46,381 bases of DNA from Candidatus Desulfobulbus rimicarensis (lineage in GTDB: Bacteria > Desulfobacterota > Desulfobulbia > Desulfobulbales > Desulfobulbaceae), in NCBI GenBank assembly GCA_008633435.1, contig RKSL01000079.1, positions 1 through 46,381 of the forward strand, given 5' to 3'. Position 1 is the first letter of the stretch; every line of letters begins with the position of its first letter. Positions 1-8,028 of the stretch are shown one piece after another. The notes beneath the pieces are model-generated. The model made no database searches. It saw only the letters and a program-made list of their open reading frames with translations, and was not told the origin of the DNA. Position numbers and translations under genes: made by a program.

Positions 1-351
1 TCTTGACGGCCAAATTTTATACTTTCAGACGGTTAAGTTAGGCCGTCCGGGAATTGCTGCCGTGAACAAATGCCTGGCTTGCCCAATCTCTGCATTATGT
101 TCAAAAAGTTATCCTCGCGATATCAATCAATCCTATGGCTGCTGTGAAATTTTTGGCATGCTCGGAGGTTTTGCTCACCTGATCTTGGAGGAAAATCCTC
201 ATTGTTCAAGGCTACCATAATTTCTACACCTTCTTACCAGCACTGTCCTGTAAATATGCTATCATTCCCTGTCTTAGAGGTATCATAAAGTAAGTTTTTG
301 GCAAAAGTGTAATGGGGTACTCTAAATTTCAGACTCAGTTCCAGGGAAATA
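1..351. other. Left-edge non-coding stretch with a decayed repeat
   Basis: No credible gene is visible here. The minus-strand exporter gene ends at 352, so this is its downstream side. There is a 7-bp inverted pair (GACGGCC near 5 and GGCCGTC near 42) without a T-run. About 130 bases at 79-211 resemble the two MITE copies found elsewhere in the window and are described separately. No terminator for the exporter gene was found. Confidence 0.5.
79..211 (+). repeat. Diverged relative of the window's MITE family
   Basis: Four blocks occur in the same order as in the intact copies: ATCTCTGC at 86, CTCGGAG at 161, GCTCACCTGA at 173 (GCTTACCTGA in the others) and AAAATCCTCATT at 192. The spacing between the last two blocks is 19 bases, as in the copy at 21003. 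The middle is rearranged, and no terminal inverted repeat or target duplication could be recognised. It is therefore an old, decayed copy or a related element. Similarity was judged by eye only. Confidence 0.5.
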
Positions 352-1227
352 CTATTTTCTGACGATAATTACAACGGCCCCGATAATAAGTGCTGCCCCC
401 AGGTAGCCAGTCAGGTTGAACATCTCATCCCACCAGTACCAGGCAACCAAACTTGCCACCACAGGTTCAAGAGTGGCAATGAGGGAAGCCCGTCCCGCTT
501 CAATATATTGTAATCCTGTATAATAAAAATGGTAGGCTCCATAGGTGGAGATAACAGCGAGCAGCACCAGGGAAAGCCAGGCCATTGCCGATTTTTCAGT
601 AAAGGAAAACCAGGGCAGCAACAGCAGGGCTCCGGGGAGGAGCGTGTAGAAAAAAAGGACAGAAGCGGAGTACTTATCTGAGAAAAATTTTCCAAGGATA
701 TAATAGAGGGAATAGCAAAACCCTGACAGAAGCCCGGCAATTATTCCCGCCCCGCTGATAGCGGTATGGCTCACGGATGCTCCTTCGCCCTGACCGACAG
801 CAATGAAGCTGATGCCGCAGAGGGTCAGGCAGAGGGCAATGAGTTTTTCTTTGGTTATTTGTTCATGGAGAATGATTCTGGAAAGAACAATGACCCATGC
901 CGGTGCTGTATACAGTAAAACCGAGGCAAGAGCAGCGCCGCCTTTATCAACAGCAACCTGATATGCGCCGTAGAGCAAGGCAACGCAGAGTACGCTGAAC
1001 AGGGTAAGTGGAACAAACTCTTTTCGGGATACCCGGATGGATTTTTTTTGGATAAGCAGTTCACCACCAAAACAACACCAGGCAAATACAGCCCGCCAGA
1101 ATGCTACTTCCAGCGCGCCTATTCCCTGGCTATAGGCTATTTTCCCAAAGGGGCCGATAAAGCCCCAGAGAGTGGCTGCTGCAAGGATACAAAGATAGCC
1201 TTTTTGTCTGTTTGTGATGTCTGGCAT
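352..1227 (-). CDS. EamA-family (DMT superfamily) transporter
   Basis: This 291-residue, very hydrophobic protein has about ten predicted membrane helices in two homologous halves, the layout of EamA/RhaT-type drug/metabolite exporters. Typical family signatures are visible: AAATLWGFIGPFGK in the first helix, a glutamate-bearing segment EVAFWRAVFAW near residue 40, and EPVVASLVAWYWW in the penultimate helix. Its site is the inner membrane and its substrate cannot be read from sequence; family members move amino acids, nucleotides or other metabolites. The ATG at 1227 has no clear Shine-Dalgarno sequence. It appears monocistronic, with an IS200-type element starting some 55 bases upstream of its start, which could have separated it from its original promoter. 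Confidence 0.85.
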   Translation of the reverse strand: MPDITNRQKGYLCILAAATLWGFIGPFGKIAYSQGIGALEVAFWRAVFAWCCFGGELLIQKKSIRVSRKEFVPLTLFSVLCVALLYGAYQVAVDKGGAALASVLLYTAPAWVIVLSRIILHEQITKEKLIALCLTLCGISFIAVGQGEGASVSHTAISGAGIIAGLLSGFCYSLYYILGKFFSDKYSASVLFFYTLLPGALLLLPWFSFTEKSAMAWLSLVLLAVISTYGAYHFYYTGLQYIEAGRASLIATLEPVVASLVAWYWWDEMFNLTGYLGAALIIGAVVIIVRK

Positions 1228-1284
1228 GAACCGTTCTGGCAGGAATATGGATTTTTAAAAATCGGGTTATTATGTAGATAAAAC

Positions 1285-1316
1285 CACCAGCTCTGCTGGT
1301 GTGAGCCTAATAGGCT
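1285..1316 (+). repeat. Left-end subterminal hairpins of the IS200-type element
   Basis: CACCAGC-TCT-GCTGGTG forms a 7-bp stem with a 3-base loop at 1285-1301. AGCCT-AAT-AGGCT forms a second stem at 1304-1316. Y1 transposases recognise such subterminal hairpins in single-stranded DNA. The short loop and terminal position fit, but which hairpin is bound cannot be decided from sequence. Confidence 0.6.
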
Positions 1317-1334
1317 TTGCCGGTCAGGCGTGAA

Positions 1335-1420
1335 ATACCTCCTCCTTGAGGCTCCCTGGTAGATGAATTATAACCTCCTTCTTGAGAGTTTTTGGAAGGG
1401 AAGTCTCAAGGAGGAGGTAT
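1335..1420 (+). promoter_or_regulatory. Anti-Shine-Dalgarno leader of tnpA with two competing arms
   Basis: The tnpA ribosome-binding site GGAGGAGG (about 1410-1418) lies in a 16-base segment (1405-1420) that is exactly complementary to 1335-1350. A second upstream segment (1373-1387) is complementary to the same site with one mismatch and would form a shorter local hairpin. Either arm would hide the ribosome-binding site in the transcript. Sequestration of the tnpA start by a leader hairpin is known for IS200. The presence of two alternative arms for one site is what the sequence adds here. Confidence 0.7.
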
Positions 1421-1422
1421 CT

Positions 1423-1848
1423 ATGCAAGATTACCAAAGTCAATCACATGTTAAATGGGAATGCAAGTACCATATAGTTTGGTGTCCGAAATATCGTCGT
1501 AAAAAGTTGTACGGAAAAGTCCGCAGACGATTTGGCGAGATCATCCATGATTTGTGTCGTCAGAAAGGGATTACCTTAGTAGAGGGTCATGCACAGCCGG
1601 ACCACGTACATTTGTGCCTGAGTATTCCCCCGAAGTATAGTGTTGCCGTTATCGTCGGTTTCCTCAAAGGTAAGAGTGCAATACGTTTGAATAAAGAGTT
1701 CAGTAATACCCGAAGCACTGGCAAGCACTTTTGGATACGTGGATACTTTGTAAGTACAATAGGGCTTGATCTCGAAGTAATTCGAGAATATATTCGGCAC
1801 CAGTCGATTTCAGACAAACGTCAATTATCATTGCCGGATTTTGATTAA
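1423..1848 (+). CDS. tnpA: IS200/IS605-family Y1 transposase TnpA
   Basis: This 141-residue transposase belongs to the HUH single-strand family. The HUH pair is H61-V-H63 in QPDHVHLCLSIP, and the nucleophile is most likely Y123 in EVIREYIRHQ. The N-terminal HVKWECKYHIVWCPKYRR block is typical of the family, and the length matches usual TnpA proteins. The ATG at 1423 is preferred over an upstream in-frame start at 1363 because it follows a strong GGAGGAGG and because 1363 lies inside the regulatory leader. The frame is open and the catalytic residues are present, so the protein may be active. No tnpB or guide-RNA-like segment accompanies it. Confidence 0.9.
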   Translation: MQDYQSQSHVKWECKYHIVWCPKYRRKKLYGKVRRRFGEIIHDLCRQKGITLVEGHAQPDHVHLCLSIPPKYSVAVIVGFLKGKSAIRLNKEFSNTRSTGKHFWIRGYFVSTIGLDLEVIREYIRHQSISDKRQLSLPDFD

Positions 1849-1904
1849 CAGGTTGCCCCTTTAGGGGCGGATTAAAAACAAAAGCCCCTTCCAGGGGCTC
1901 TCAC

Positions 1905-1933
1905 GAAGCCACCGGCTTTGCCGGTGGAGCTTC
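1905..1933 (+). repeat. Right-end subterminal hairpin of the IS200-type element
   Basis: GAAGC pairs with GCTTC around an inner perfect stem CACCGGC-TTT-GCCGGTG, with an unpaired GA on the 3' side. The position a few bases inside the presumed right end is typical of IS200/IS605 right ends. It shares GGCTTTGCCGGT with the left end. Confidence 0.65.
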
Positions 1934-1972
1934 ACTGAGAAACACTATGGTTCAACCCGACTGGTTAGAATA

Positions 1973-2133
1973 GTACCTGTCCCAAAATGGTCTTTTTGTC
2001 CGATCTCTGCGTCATGCTCAAAAAATAATGCTGGGAATATCCGGCCTGCGCTTATTTTTCTCGCAATCCTCGGAGTCTCCCGTAGAGCGGCTTACCTGAC
2101 TTCGAACAAAAAACCTCATTTTTGGACAGACAC
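1973..2133. mobile_element. 161-bp MITE, copy 1
   Basis: This non-coding element is bounded by imperfect inverted repeats of about 17 bp (GTACCTGTCCCAAAATG at the left; the right end reads inward as GTGTCTGTCCAAAAATG). It is flanked by a direct duplication TAGAATA at 1966-1972 and 2134-2140. It is nearly identical to 21003-21162. No transposase is encoded, so it must move in trans if still mobile. It sits about 40 bases right of the IS200-type element, at the 3' end of the regulator gene. The parent transposon family was not identified. Confidence 0.85.
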
Positions 2134-2205
2134 TAGAATATCAGTGGGCATTGCAATATCATGGAAGCGTAACGATACTTAGCCGTGACGAAAAAAATAC
2201 ACTCT

Positions 2206-5200
2206 TTAAATGGTCTTGGACGCTACCTGAAAAAGGAGCTCGTCTCTTTGGGTTTGATCATATCCTAAATCACGGAGAGCCTGGCGGTAGGAGATCAGTA
2301 CCTCTTTGGCCTTAAGTGGGTTACCTGTCTTCAGGTAAAGACTATAAAGCAGGCTGATCATTTTGTCATCCATGGTGTCATAGTGCAGAGCCTTGATGAG
2401 AATATCAATTGCCTCTTCCTGCATGTCTGCTTCTGCCAGAATGACTGCCCAGGTATTGGTCATTTTGGTGAGCAGGCTGATCATCTGATCATAATAGGTC
2501 ATAATCTGGCTGTTTAAAAAGCTGTCAGATTCCAGAGGACCTGACCAGAGCGAAAGAGCTCTGTAAAACGCGTTGCCTGCCTGCCAGAATCGTTCCGCCC
2601 TCGCATGTTTAAGCCCCTGCTCAGCAAGTGTTTCAAATTGGGTGGCATCAATGATACAGTTTTTCAGGCTCAGGATCCCTTTGTTCATGACCAGGTATTT
2701 GTTGACCGGGCTGCCCAGTGCCGTTTTGAAAACCTTGCGAAGACGTGTGATCAGCGTGTCAAATTTTGCCCGAGCCTTGTCTGGTGGACTGTCCGGCCAT
2801 AACTCGACCTGAATGGTTTCCTGATCAAGCCGTTGATTTGGCGTGGTGAGGAGCAGGCCGAGCAGTACCCTTTGGGCCGGGGTAAAGTTCTGGGCATTGA
2901 GAATTACTTGTCCTTTGAGCCTGATTGAAAAAGAACCGAGTATAGCAATGTTCAGCAACGGCAGGGAAGAACCGTTATTTTGGATGACGAGATCAAGCCG
3001 CTTGCCCGCCAGGGTGTTGGCCAGCTCCGGCTCAATGGACTTTGTACAGGCAAACCTGAGCAGCTCCTCCATAAATTCAGGTTCCCATGTCCAGAAAAAT
3101 GCATACTGCTGTTGCCGGAAAATGGCCATGGCCTGGGTCAGATCAGGGATGGCTCCTTCATGATCACCATTGGTAAGATTGATCCAGCTGCGGTGGAACA
3201 GAGCTGCTGCGGTAAGATATTGTGAGGGGATATGACGCGCTTTGGCAATGGCAAGGCTGAGTTGGGTCATGGCCTCTTCATGCATGCCTATTCTGCCGTA
3301 AGTTGCACCGGCTATAATTTCAAAAAATGTTTCGTAAAAGGGCCCCCCTGATTGGTTACGCAGGGCACCAGCTTCGCAGATTGTTTTAAGTGCTTCGTCT
3401 TTGTTACCTTGCAGCGCAAGAGTATATCCGCGCCATTGCAGAAGCTGGCTCAGCATATGGGGAATTTTTGCTGTCGTGGATGACTCGATCCCCTGAAGCA
3501 GCATTTCATGGGCTCGGTCAAAATTTCCCAGGGCAATAAGGCAGGAGCTGCCCCACACGTAAATATACGGGGCAGTAATTGTCTGCTGGACAATCTGAGT
3601 GCTGGTGGCTTTGCGGAGAACTCCCTGCTGGTGATCAAAGTTGACAAAATCACCATATTTGCTGAGATAGTTCAGTTGGAGCACCCGTAATGAAAGCTTG
3701 TTCGGAGTGCTGGACAACGGTTCGTTAAGAAAGGGGTAGGAGAGCTCGATTTCCCGGAGGCATTCTCTGGGGTTACCGGTTAATGACTCTGCATATCCGC
3801 AAATGAATCGACTAGCTGAAATGCCGTTATGGTTATTATGCTGGATGGCAAGATCCCTGGCCATGTAGGCATAATGTCTGGCCTGATCCATATTGCAGTT
3901 AAAAAAGCAATATCCGGCTGCCAGGTTACGGGTCACCATGATGCGGGCATTTGCTGGCAGGTCATTCTGATGGCGGAGCAGCAGCTCTTCAACCCTGGGC
4001 AGCAGTAAGGCCCCTGTATGGTAAAGTCCTGAAACAACAAAATGAAAATAAATAATCTGGCCAAGTGCCAGTAACTCGCCGATACCTTCACCCAGGATAT
4101 TGAAGCGGTTTCGGGCCGCCTCAAGTAGTGGCAGGACATTCTCTGGATTGTATTCAGAATAGACCAGACCGCTGAACAGGGTGAGCCAGCCATGCTCGAG
4201 AAGACGATCCTCTGGTATGGTTTTGAGCAGACTGAGCAGGGTTATAGCTCTATTTTTTGCCAGTAATTCCAGCCCTTCCTGCTGGAGCAATTCTTCGAGT
4301 TTGCCGTAATTTTTATCTGCGGCATAGCAGGTAAGGGCTTTTTCCACATTCCCTTTGTTCAGATAGTAGGTGGCTGCTCTATGGGTGATCAGTTTGACTT
4401 CGTCGGCAGGGATACTGCTCTTTGCCCTGTGTTGGAGAAATTCCTGGAAAAGATGGTGGAAACGAAAAATCTGCAGCTCATCATCTAGGGGATAGACGAA
4501 AAAGTTATCCTGCATCATGGCAAAGAGTTTGTCGCCAATGGTCGTATTACCGGTAATTTCCCTGGCAAGATCTACAGGAATTTCCTTTAAAAAACTGAGT
4601 TGTAATAACGGATATTGGAGTTGCTCCGGAATGTGGCTGAATATTTCATCCCGAAAATAATCAAGGAGCTGTGGTGCTGTAAGTCGTTCGGGCAGAGGCG
4701 TGCGCAAGGGGTTTGCCCCAATTCTTGATCTGGAGGCCAGAACGATACCCATGATCCAGCCACCTGTGGAGATCCGGAGATTCTCGGCATCTTGGGCGCT
4801 GATGTTTTTTTTCAGGGTTAGGCTGATAAGGTCTTCAACTTCTTCAGCAGACAGGCTTAAATCATCGTTATCCAGAAAACAGGTGTTGTTGCTGTAGCGC
4901 AAGGTCTTGGATTTGAGTGTTAAGGGGCGACGGCTAAGGAGAAGAAAGTGCAGGTGTGGAGGTGCTGTGTCAATGAGATGATCCAGCATGGAAAGTGCCA
5001 TCGACTCCTGTTCAATCAAGTGGAGATCGTCAAAAACCAGGTAGAAATCACCGGCAAGATAGTTGTCCAGATCGGCAAGCAGAATATTGAGGCAACGATT
5101 GAGGTCAAGGGGGCCGATTTCACCCTGTCGGATGATCTGTTTGAGCTGGGCAGATTCAAATCCCTGGAGCCGGCGGTTGAAGGTCTCCATCAGGGCGGAG

Positions 5201-5460
5201 AGTAGAAGAACCGGATCCGCATCTTCAGGGCCTATCTGGTACCAGGCAAAGCGAAGATCAAAATGTTCGAGAAACTGGGCAGCGAGCACCGATTTGCCCT
5301 GTCCGGCCTGAGCTTCGATAATTATGGCTCTGGCCTGACAGCACGCGCCCAGATTCTCCTCAATCAGCTGGGGCCGGAACAGGTTGGTTCTGGTATCCAG
5401 CCGGGGAGGATAAAATTTATTGGAAGGAATATCCTGCTGGAATTCGTTGGGTAGCTGCAT
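2206..5460 (-). CDS. MalT-like STAND ATPase transcriptional regulator with C-terminal BTAD domain
   Basis: This is a 1084-residue cytoplasmic regulator. The N-terminal 30-330 region is a MalT/AfsR-type NTPase: Walker A AQAGQGKS (K56) and Walker B LVFDDLH (D144-D145). Residues about 350-830 are helical repeats of TPR type, as used for inducer sensing in this class. Residues about 835-935 form an OmpR-like winged helix (LLNIAILGSFSIRLKG onwards, with the ELWPD...KARAKFDTLITRLRKVF pattern). The last 140 residues match a bacterial transcriptional activator domain. It therefore combines a MalT-style sensor with SARP-style DNA binding at the C terminus instead of a LuxR helix-turn-helix. Such proteins usually activate a nearby operon upon ligand binding. 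The target is not obvious here; the next gene upstream, DUF2892, lies 197 bases away in the same direction. Confidence 0.85.
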   Translation of the reverse strand: MQLPNEFQQDIPSNKFYPPRLDTRTNLFRPQLIEENLGACCQARAIIIEAQAGQGKSVLAAQFLEHFDLRFAWYQIGPEDADPVLLLSALMETFNRRLQGFESAQLKQIIRQGEIGPLDLNRCLNILLADLDNYLAGDFYLVFDDLHLIEQESMALSMLDHLIDTAPPHLHFLLLSRRPLTLKSKTLRYSNNTCFLDNDDLSLSAEEVEDLISLTLKKNISAQDAENLRISTGGWIMGIVLASRSRIGANPLRTPLPERLTAPQLLDYFRDEIFSHIPEQLQYPLLQLSFLKEIPVDLAREITGNTTIGDKLFAMMQDNFFVYPLDDELQIFRFHHLFQEFLQHRAKSSIPADEVKLITHRAATYYLNKGNVEKALTCYAADKNYGKLEELLQQEGLELLAKNRAITLLSLLKTIPEDRLLEHGWLTLFSGLVYSEYNPENVLPLLEAARNRFNILGEGIGELLALGQIIYFHFVVSGLYHTGALLLPRVEELLLRHQNDLPANARIMVTRNLAAGYCFFNCNMDQARHYAYMARDLAIQHNNHNGISASRFICGYAESLTGNPRECLREIELSYPFLNEPLSSTPNKLSLRVLQLNYLSKYGDFVNFDHQQGVLRKATSTQIVQQTITAPYIYVWGSSCLIALGNFDRAHEMLLQGIESSTTAKIPHMLSQLLQWRGYTLALQGNKDEALKTICEAGALRNQSGGPFYETFFEIIAGATYGRIGMHEEAMTQLSLAIAKARHIPSQYLTAAALFHRSWINLTNGDHEGAIPDLTQAMAIFRQQQYAFFWTWEPEFMEELLRFACTKSIEPELANTLAGKRLDLVIQNNGSSLPLLNIAILGSFSIRLKGQVILNAQNFTPAQRVLLGLLLTTPNQRLDQETIQVELWPDSPPDKARAKFDTLITRLRKVFKTALGSPVNKYLVMNKGILSLKNCIIDATQFETLAEQGLKHARAERFWQAGNAFYRALSLWSGPLESDSFLNSQIMTYYDQMISLLTKMTNTWAVILAEADMQEEAIDILIKALHYDTMDDKMISLLYSLYLKTGNPLKAKEVLISYRQALRDLGYDQTQRDELLFQVASKTI

Positions 5461-5657
5461 TTACTGTTCCTGCCATTTGAACTTTCTTGTAAAGAAGTGG
5501 TAAACATAGCAGGAAGATCCAGAAAGTGTCAAAGTAAAACAGTGCTGATGCTCTATGTTTTGCTGAAAACTCTCACTGGAGTAGATAATCGTGGGGGGAT
5601 AATAGCATTTTCCCCCCGGTCAATATGCCATAAATGGCAGTGAATAGCATGATTTCT

Positions 5658-5873
5658 TCACCGTGTTTCCGGCACGCCAAGTTTTTTTAGAATTACTCCT
5701 AGAGGACAGAATTTTGTAAAGCCATACTGGAAAAGGTTGGCACCGACAAAGAGGGTAAAAAAGAGAAAGTATGTATGAACAAAGAATGGATTATGATCAG
5801 GGTCTACCCCCAGAGTAACGCTGACAATAATAAAAAAACCTGCAATGGTATGAATCCAGTCATTAACGACCAT
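5658..5873 (-). CDS. DUF2892 (YgaP-like) small membrane protein
   Basis: This 71-residue protein has two hydrophobic helices and the family signature near its end: FVGANLFQYGFTKFCPLGVILKKLG, with the FTxFCP cysteine. DUF2892 occurs alone or fused to rhodanese domains (YgaP) and is an inner-membrane domain of poorly defined role, often linked with sulfur metabolism. The ATG at 5873 follows AGGAGA at good spacing. A palindrome TGCCATAAATGGCA (5626-5639) and a G/C hairpin (5591-5617) lie downstream, but neither has a clear T-run. Confidence 0.8.
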   Translation of the reverse strand: MVVNDWIHTIAGFFIIVSVTLGVDPDHNPFFVHTYFLFFTLFVGANLFQYGFTKFCPLGVILKKLGVPETR

Positions 5874-5938
5874 GGCTATTTCTCCTATGTTAAATTAAGT
5901 ACGCAATGTTTGTAAAAAGCATCCCCGGGATTGTACAG

Positions 5939-7225
5939 TTAAAAACTGTAGCGAAGGCCGACAAATGCATTGGTGTTTTCATTGAATCTTCCCCAGAATG
6001 TATAGTCATGCTCACCCCAGAACAGATTACAGCCCCCGTCAAGCAGCCAGTTATCGGTCAGTTTGTAGCTGAATTTCGGACGGGCATAGCCATCGTTGTC
6101 TGTGGGGGAGAAGTACACAAACAAAGACAGGGTAAGATTTTGATCCATGAGTAATCTGGTCAGCCGCATGGTGAGCATCTGCTGGTATTCTTCACGGGGA
6201 TGACTGCCCGGCGGTCGACTTGCTGTAGAGTTTGAAAAATTATCTATCTTTTCCAGGTAATACTGAACTCCTCCGGTGAATTCATGGGCAAGCTCGCGTT
6301 CAAACCCGGCCAGAAATCGATACTCAGAAGGACGAATAAAGGGATTCCGGGCGCCATCGTCCTGGACAGAATCATAATAGCCCACTTCGACGTTACCTAT
6401 GCCACCCAGCATGGGGGAACGGGCAGAAGCACCCCAGACATTGAGTCGGGGCCAGGTGGCCTTAAAAGTCGCCGGATCAATACCTTCAGGTTCCTGCCAG
6501 AACCCTGAATAGGCGTACAAGGCAATCTCCACTCCGCCAAATTGCCGTGACAGGCGAGCTGATATTTCTGAGTCTGAAAAATAATGATTCCGATTGTTCT
6601 CGTCGACTATCTGATCACGTCCGGTAAGCCTGCCCGACAGTGGGTTGAAAAAGGAAAGCCGTTCCCCTTTTGTATACTCCGAGCCCTGAAAGAGAGGGGT
6701 ATAGACTATGTCCAGGGCATAGTCGCCGATAAAAATACTGGTTTTAATAATATTTGAAGCCTGTTTGAGATATTCATCATCCCGGCCGATAAAAAAGGAT
6801 TGCCAGTCTTTGGGGAACATGTCGTTGATAAAAAGGAGATCCCCGGTACCCCAGGTAGACACCATGCGTCCTATTTTGACATCAATATCTGCTACTGGTG
6901 AAAAGAGAATACTCAGATCACGAATATCGGTGGTCACGGTATGCAGTACTTGGTCGCCGAGAATGTCTCCTTTAAATGTTGCGGTAAACAGGTCAAAATC
7001 TCTGTTCAGCTCCAGTTGCAGCCTGGCCTCGCCAATGGAGGTGTCTTTTTCAAGCGGGCTTTCCTGGAGGCGCTGTCCTAAGCGGGTTTCCAGAAAACCG
7101 GCCAGTTCGATGCCATAGGTGTCAAAGAGCTTCTCGCTTACAGCCAGTTCGGTTGCGTGCACAGCGGTGGAAAACAGAATGTTTGCAAGGAGCAAGCCGA
7201 TGCCCAATAAAGTACTAATATTCAT
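5939..7225 (-). CDS. Putative outer-membrane beta-barrel protein
   Basis: This 428-residue protein has a clear signal peptide (cleavage near VHA-TE, residue 24) and a mature part rich in alternating polar/hydrophobic strands. It ends in FVGLRYSF, with the terminal phenylalanine expected for barrel insertion by BamA. The precise family was not recognised; it resembles the barrel partner often found beside MMPL exporters and LolA-like proteins. It is last in an arsR-MMPL-LolA-like-barrel gene set, 8 bases after the LolA-like gene. Inference: it supplies the outer-membrane step, or receives the cargo, of that exporter. Confidence 0.65.
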   Translation of the reverse strand: MNISTLLGIGLLLANILFSTAVHATELAVSEKLFDTYGIELAGFLETRLGQRLQESPLEKDTSIGEARLQLELNRDFDLFTATFKGDILGDQVLHTVTTDIRDLSILFSPVADIDVKIGRMVSTWGTGDLLFINDMFPKDWQSFFIGRDDEYLKQASNIIKTSIFIGDYALDIVYTPLFQGSEYTKGERLSFFNPLSGRLTGRDQIVDENNRNHYFSDSEISARLSRQFGGVEIALYAYSGFWQEPEGIDPATFKATWPRLNVWGASARSPMLGGIGNVEVGYYDSVQDDGARNPFIRPSEYRFLAGFERELAHEFTGGVQYYLEKIDNFSNSTASRPPGSHPREEYQQMLTMRLTRLLMDQNLTLSLFVYFSPTDNDGYARPKFSYKLTDNWLLDGGCNLFWGEHDYTFWGRFNENTNAFVGLRYSF

Positions 7226-7233
7226 GATAATGG

Positions 7234-8028
7234 TTATTTTCTCACCTCACGGGGCGGGCGTCGCAAATAGCGTTCGCTGAAAATATTTTCTTTTAAGCCG
7301 ATATCATAGCGGACAGCACTAAATTCGACCCTGGTCGAGCTGCCTGAGCTTAAGTCGGTGGCTTTGGAAATGGTCACCGTGGGAAGGGTGTTGAATTTTT
7401 GTACTTCAAGGGCTTCAACCAGGCGATATTCTTTATTGTTTTTATCAATATAGAGCGTTTTCATGGGCAGAAAAGTTGTCTTGTCTATCCAGACCGTGTA
7501 GGAGGAAAACTCAACTGTATTGGGATTTTTGGGTGTATTTCTTACCACGTAAAACTCATTTGTTGTTTCAATAAGTTCGTGGGTGTCCTCGTTAATCCCC
7601 CGTCCGGACACGTCTTCATACAGATAGTTTGAGCCGACAAATGAGGTTCGTTTGTCGGAAGCGGCAATCCGCTTCACCAGATCAAGAGCAGGCAGGTAAA
7701 GCCAGCGGTCGTCATCTGTATTGATATGTTTATGCACCATAAACACCATCTTTCGGACATCACTGGGTTTTTTAAAGTAGACAAAAAAGAACTGCTCTCC
7801 ACCATCTATCTTGTCTTTACGCAGCAGCACAAACTCTCGTTTGCGCTCCCGTCCCTGCGAGTCGGTGATGGTCATGTTCACTGTTGCCCGGCCATCATCA
7901 CCAGCATAATAGGCTGCAAGGTTGGCGCGGTTGACAATGCTTTCAACATCAATCTGTTTGGCCTGAACCGGGCAGTAGAGCACGGTCAAGGCAATGAGGC
8001 TGCTCAGTAGAATGAGTAATTTATGCAT
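7234..8028 (-). CDS. LolA-like periplasmic outer-membrane lipoprotein-sorting protein
   Basis: This 264-residue protein has an N-terminal signal peptide (MHKLLILLSSLIALTVLYC..., cleavage near VQA-K). The mature part has the fold pattern of the outer-membrane lipoprotein-sorting group related to LolA: FFVYFKKPSDVRKMVFMVHK, DDRWLYLPALDLVKRI and SNYLYEDVSGR. Such proteins carry hydrophobic cargo between membranes and are commonly encoded beside MMPL-family exporters. The ATG at 8028 follows AAGGA. An in-frame upstream start at 8073 is less likely because it lies deeper in the exporter gene and leaves the signal sequence internal. The gene overlaps the exporter gene by 8 bases. Confidence 0.8.
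   Translation of the reverse strand: MHKLLILLSSLIALTVLYCPVQAKQIDVESIVNRANLAAYYAGDDGRATVNMTITDSQGRERKREFVLLRKDKIDGGEQFFFVYFKKPSDVRKMVFMVHKHINTDDDRWLYLPALDLVKRIAASDKRTSFVGSNYLYEDVSGRGINEDTHELIETTNEFYVVRNTPKNPNTVEFSSYTVWIDKTTFLPMKTLYIDKNNKEYRLVEALEVQKFNTLPTVTISKATDLSSGSSTRVEFSAVRYDIGLKENIFSERYLRRPPREVRK

Larger units (their letters stand above)
1282..1935 (+). mobile_element. IS200/IS605-type element with a single tnpA gene
   Basis: The element holds one Y1-transposase gene and no tnpB. As is usual for this group it lacks long terminal inverted repeats and instead has subterminal hairpins. At the left are a 7-bp stem with a TCT loop (1285-1301) and AGCCT/AGGCT (1304-1316). At the right is CACCGGC-TTT-GCCGGTG inside a longer stem (1905-1933). 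GGCTTTGCCGGT is repeated directly at 1313 and 1914. Two small GC hairpins (1855-1868 and 1883-1899) follow the transposase and may end its transcript. The exact ends are uncertain by 10-15 bases because single-strand transposition makes no target duplication. Confidence 0.8.

Noticed and set aside
1048-1281. Short plus-strand frame across the start of the EamA gene
   Set aside because: Overlaps a recognised gene on the other strand, with no start signal or similarity to a known protein.
5591-5617. G/C-rich hairpin (GGGGGGA/TCCCCCC) after the DUF2892 gene as a terminator
   Set aside because: The loop is long and there is no T-run in either direction; it may be structural chance.
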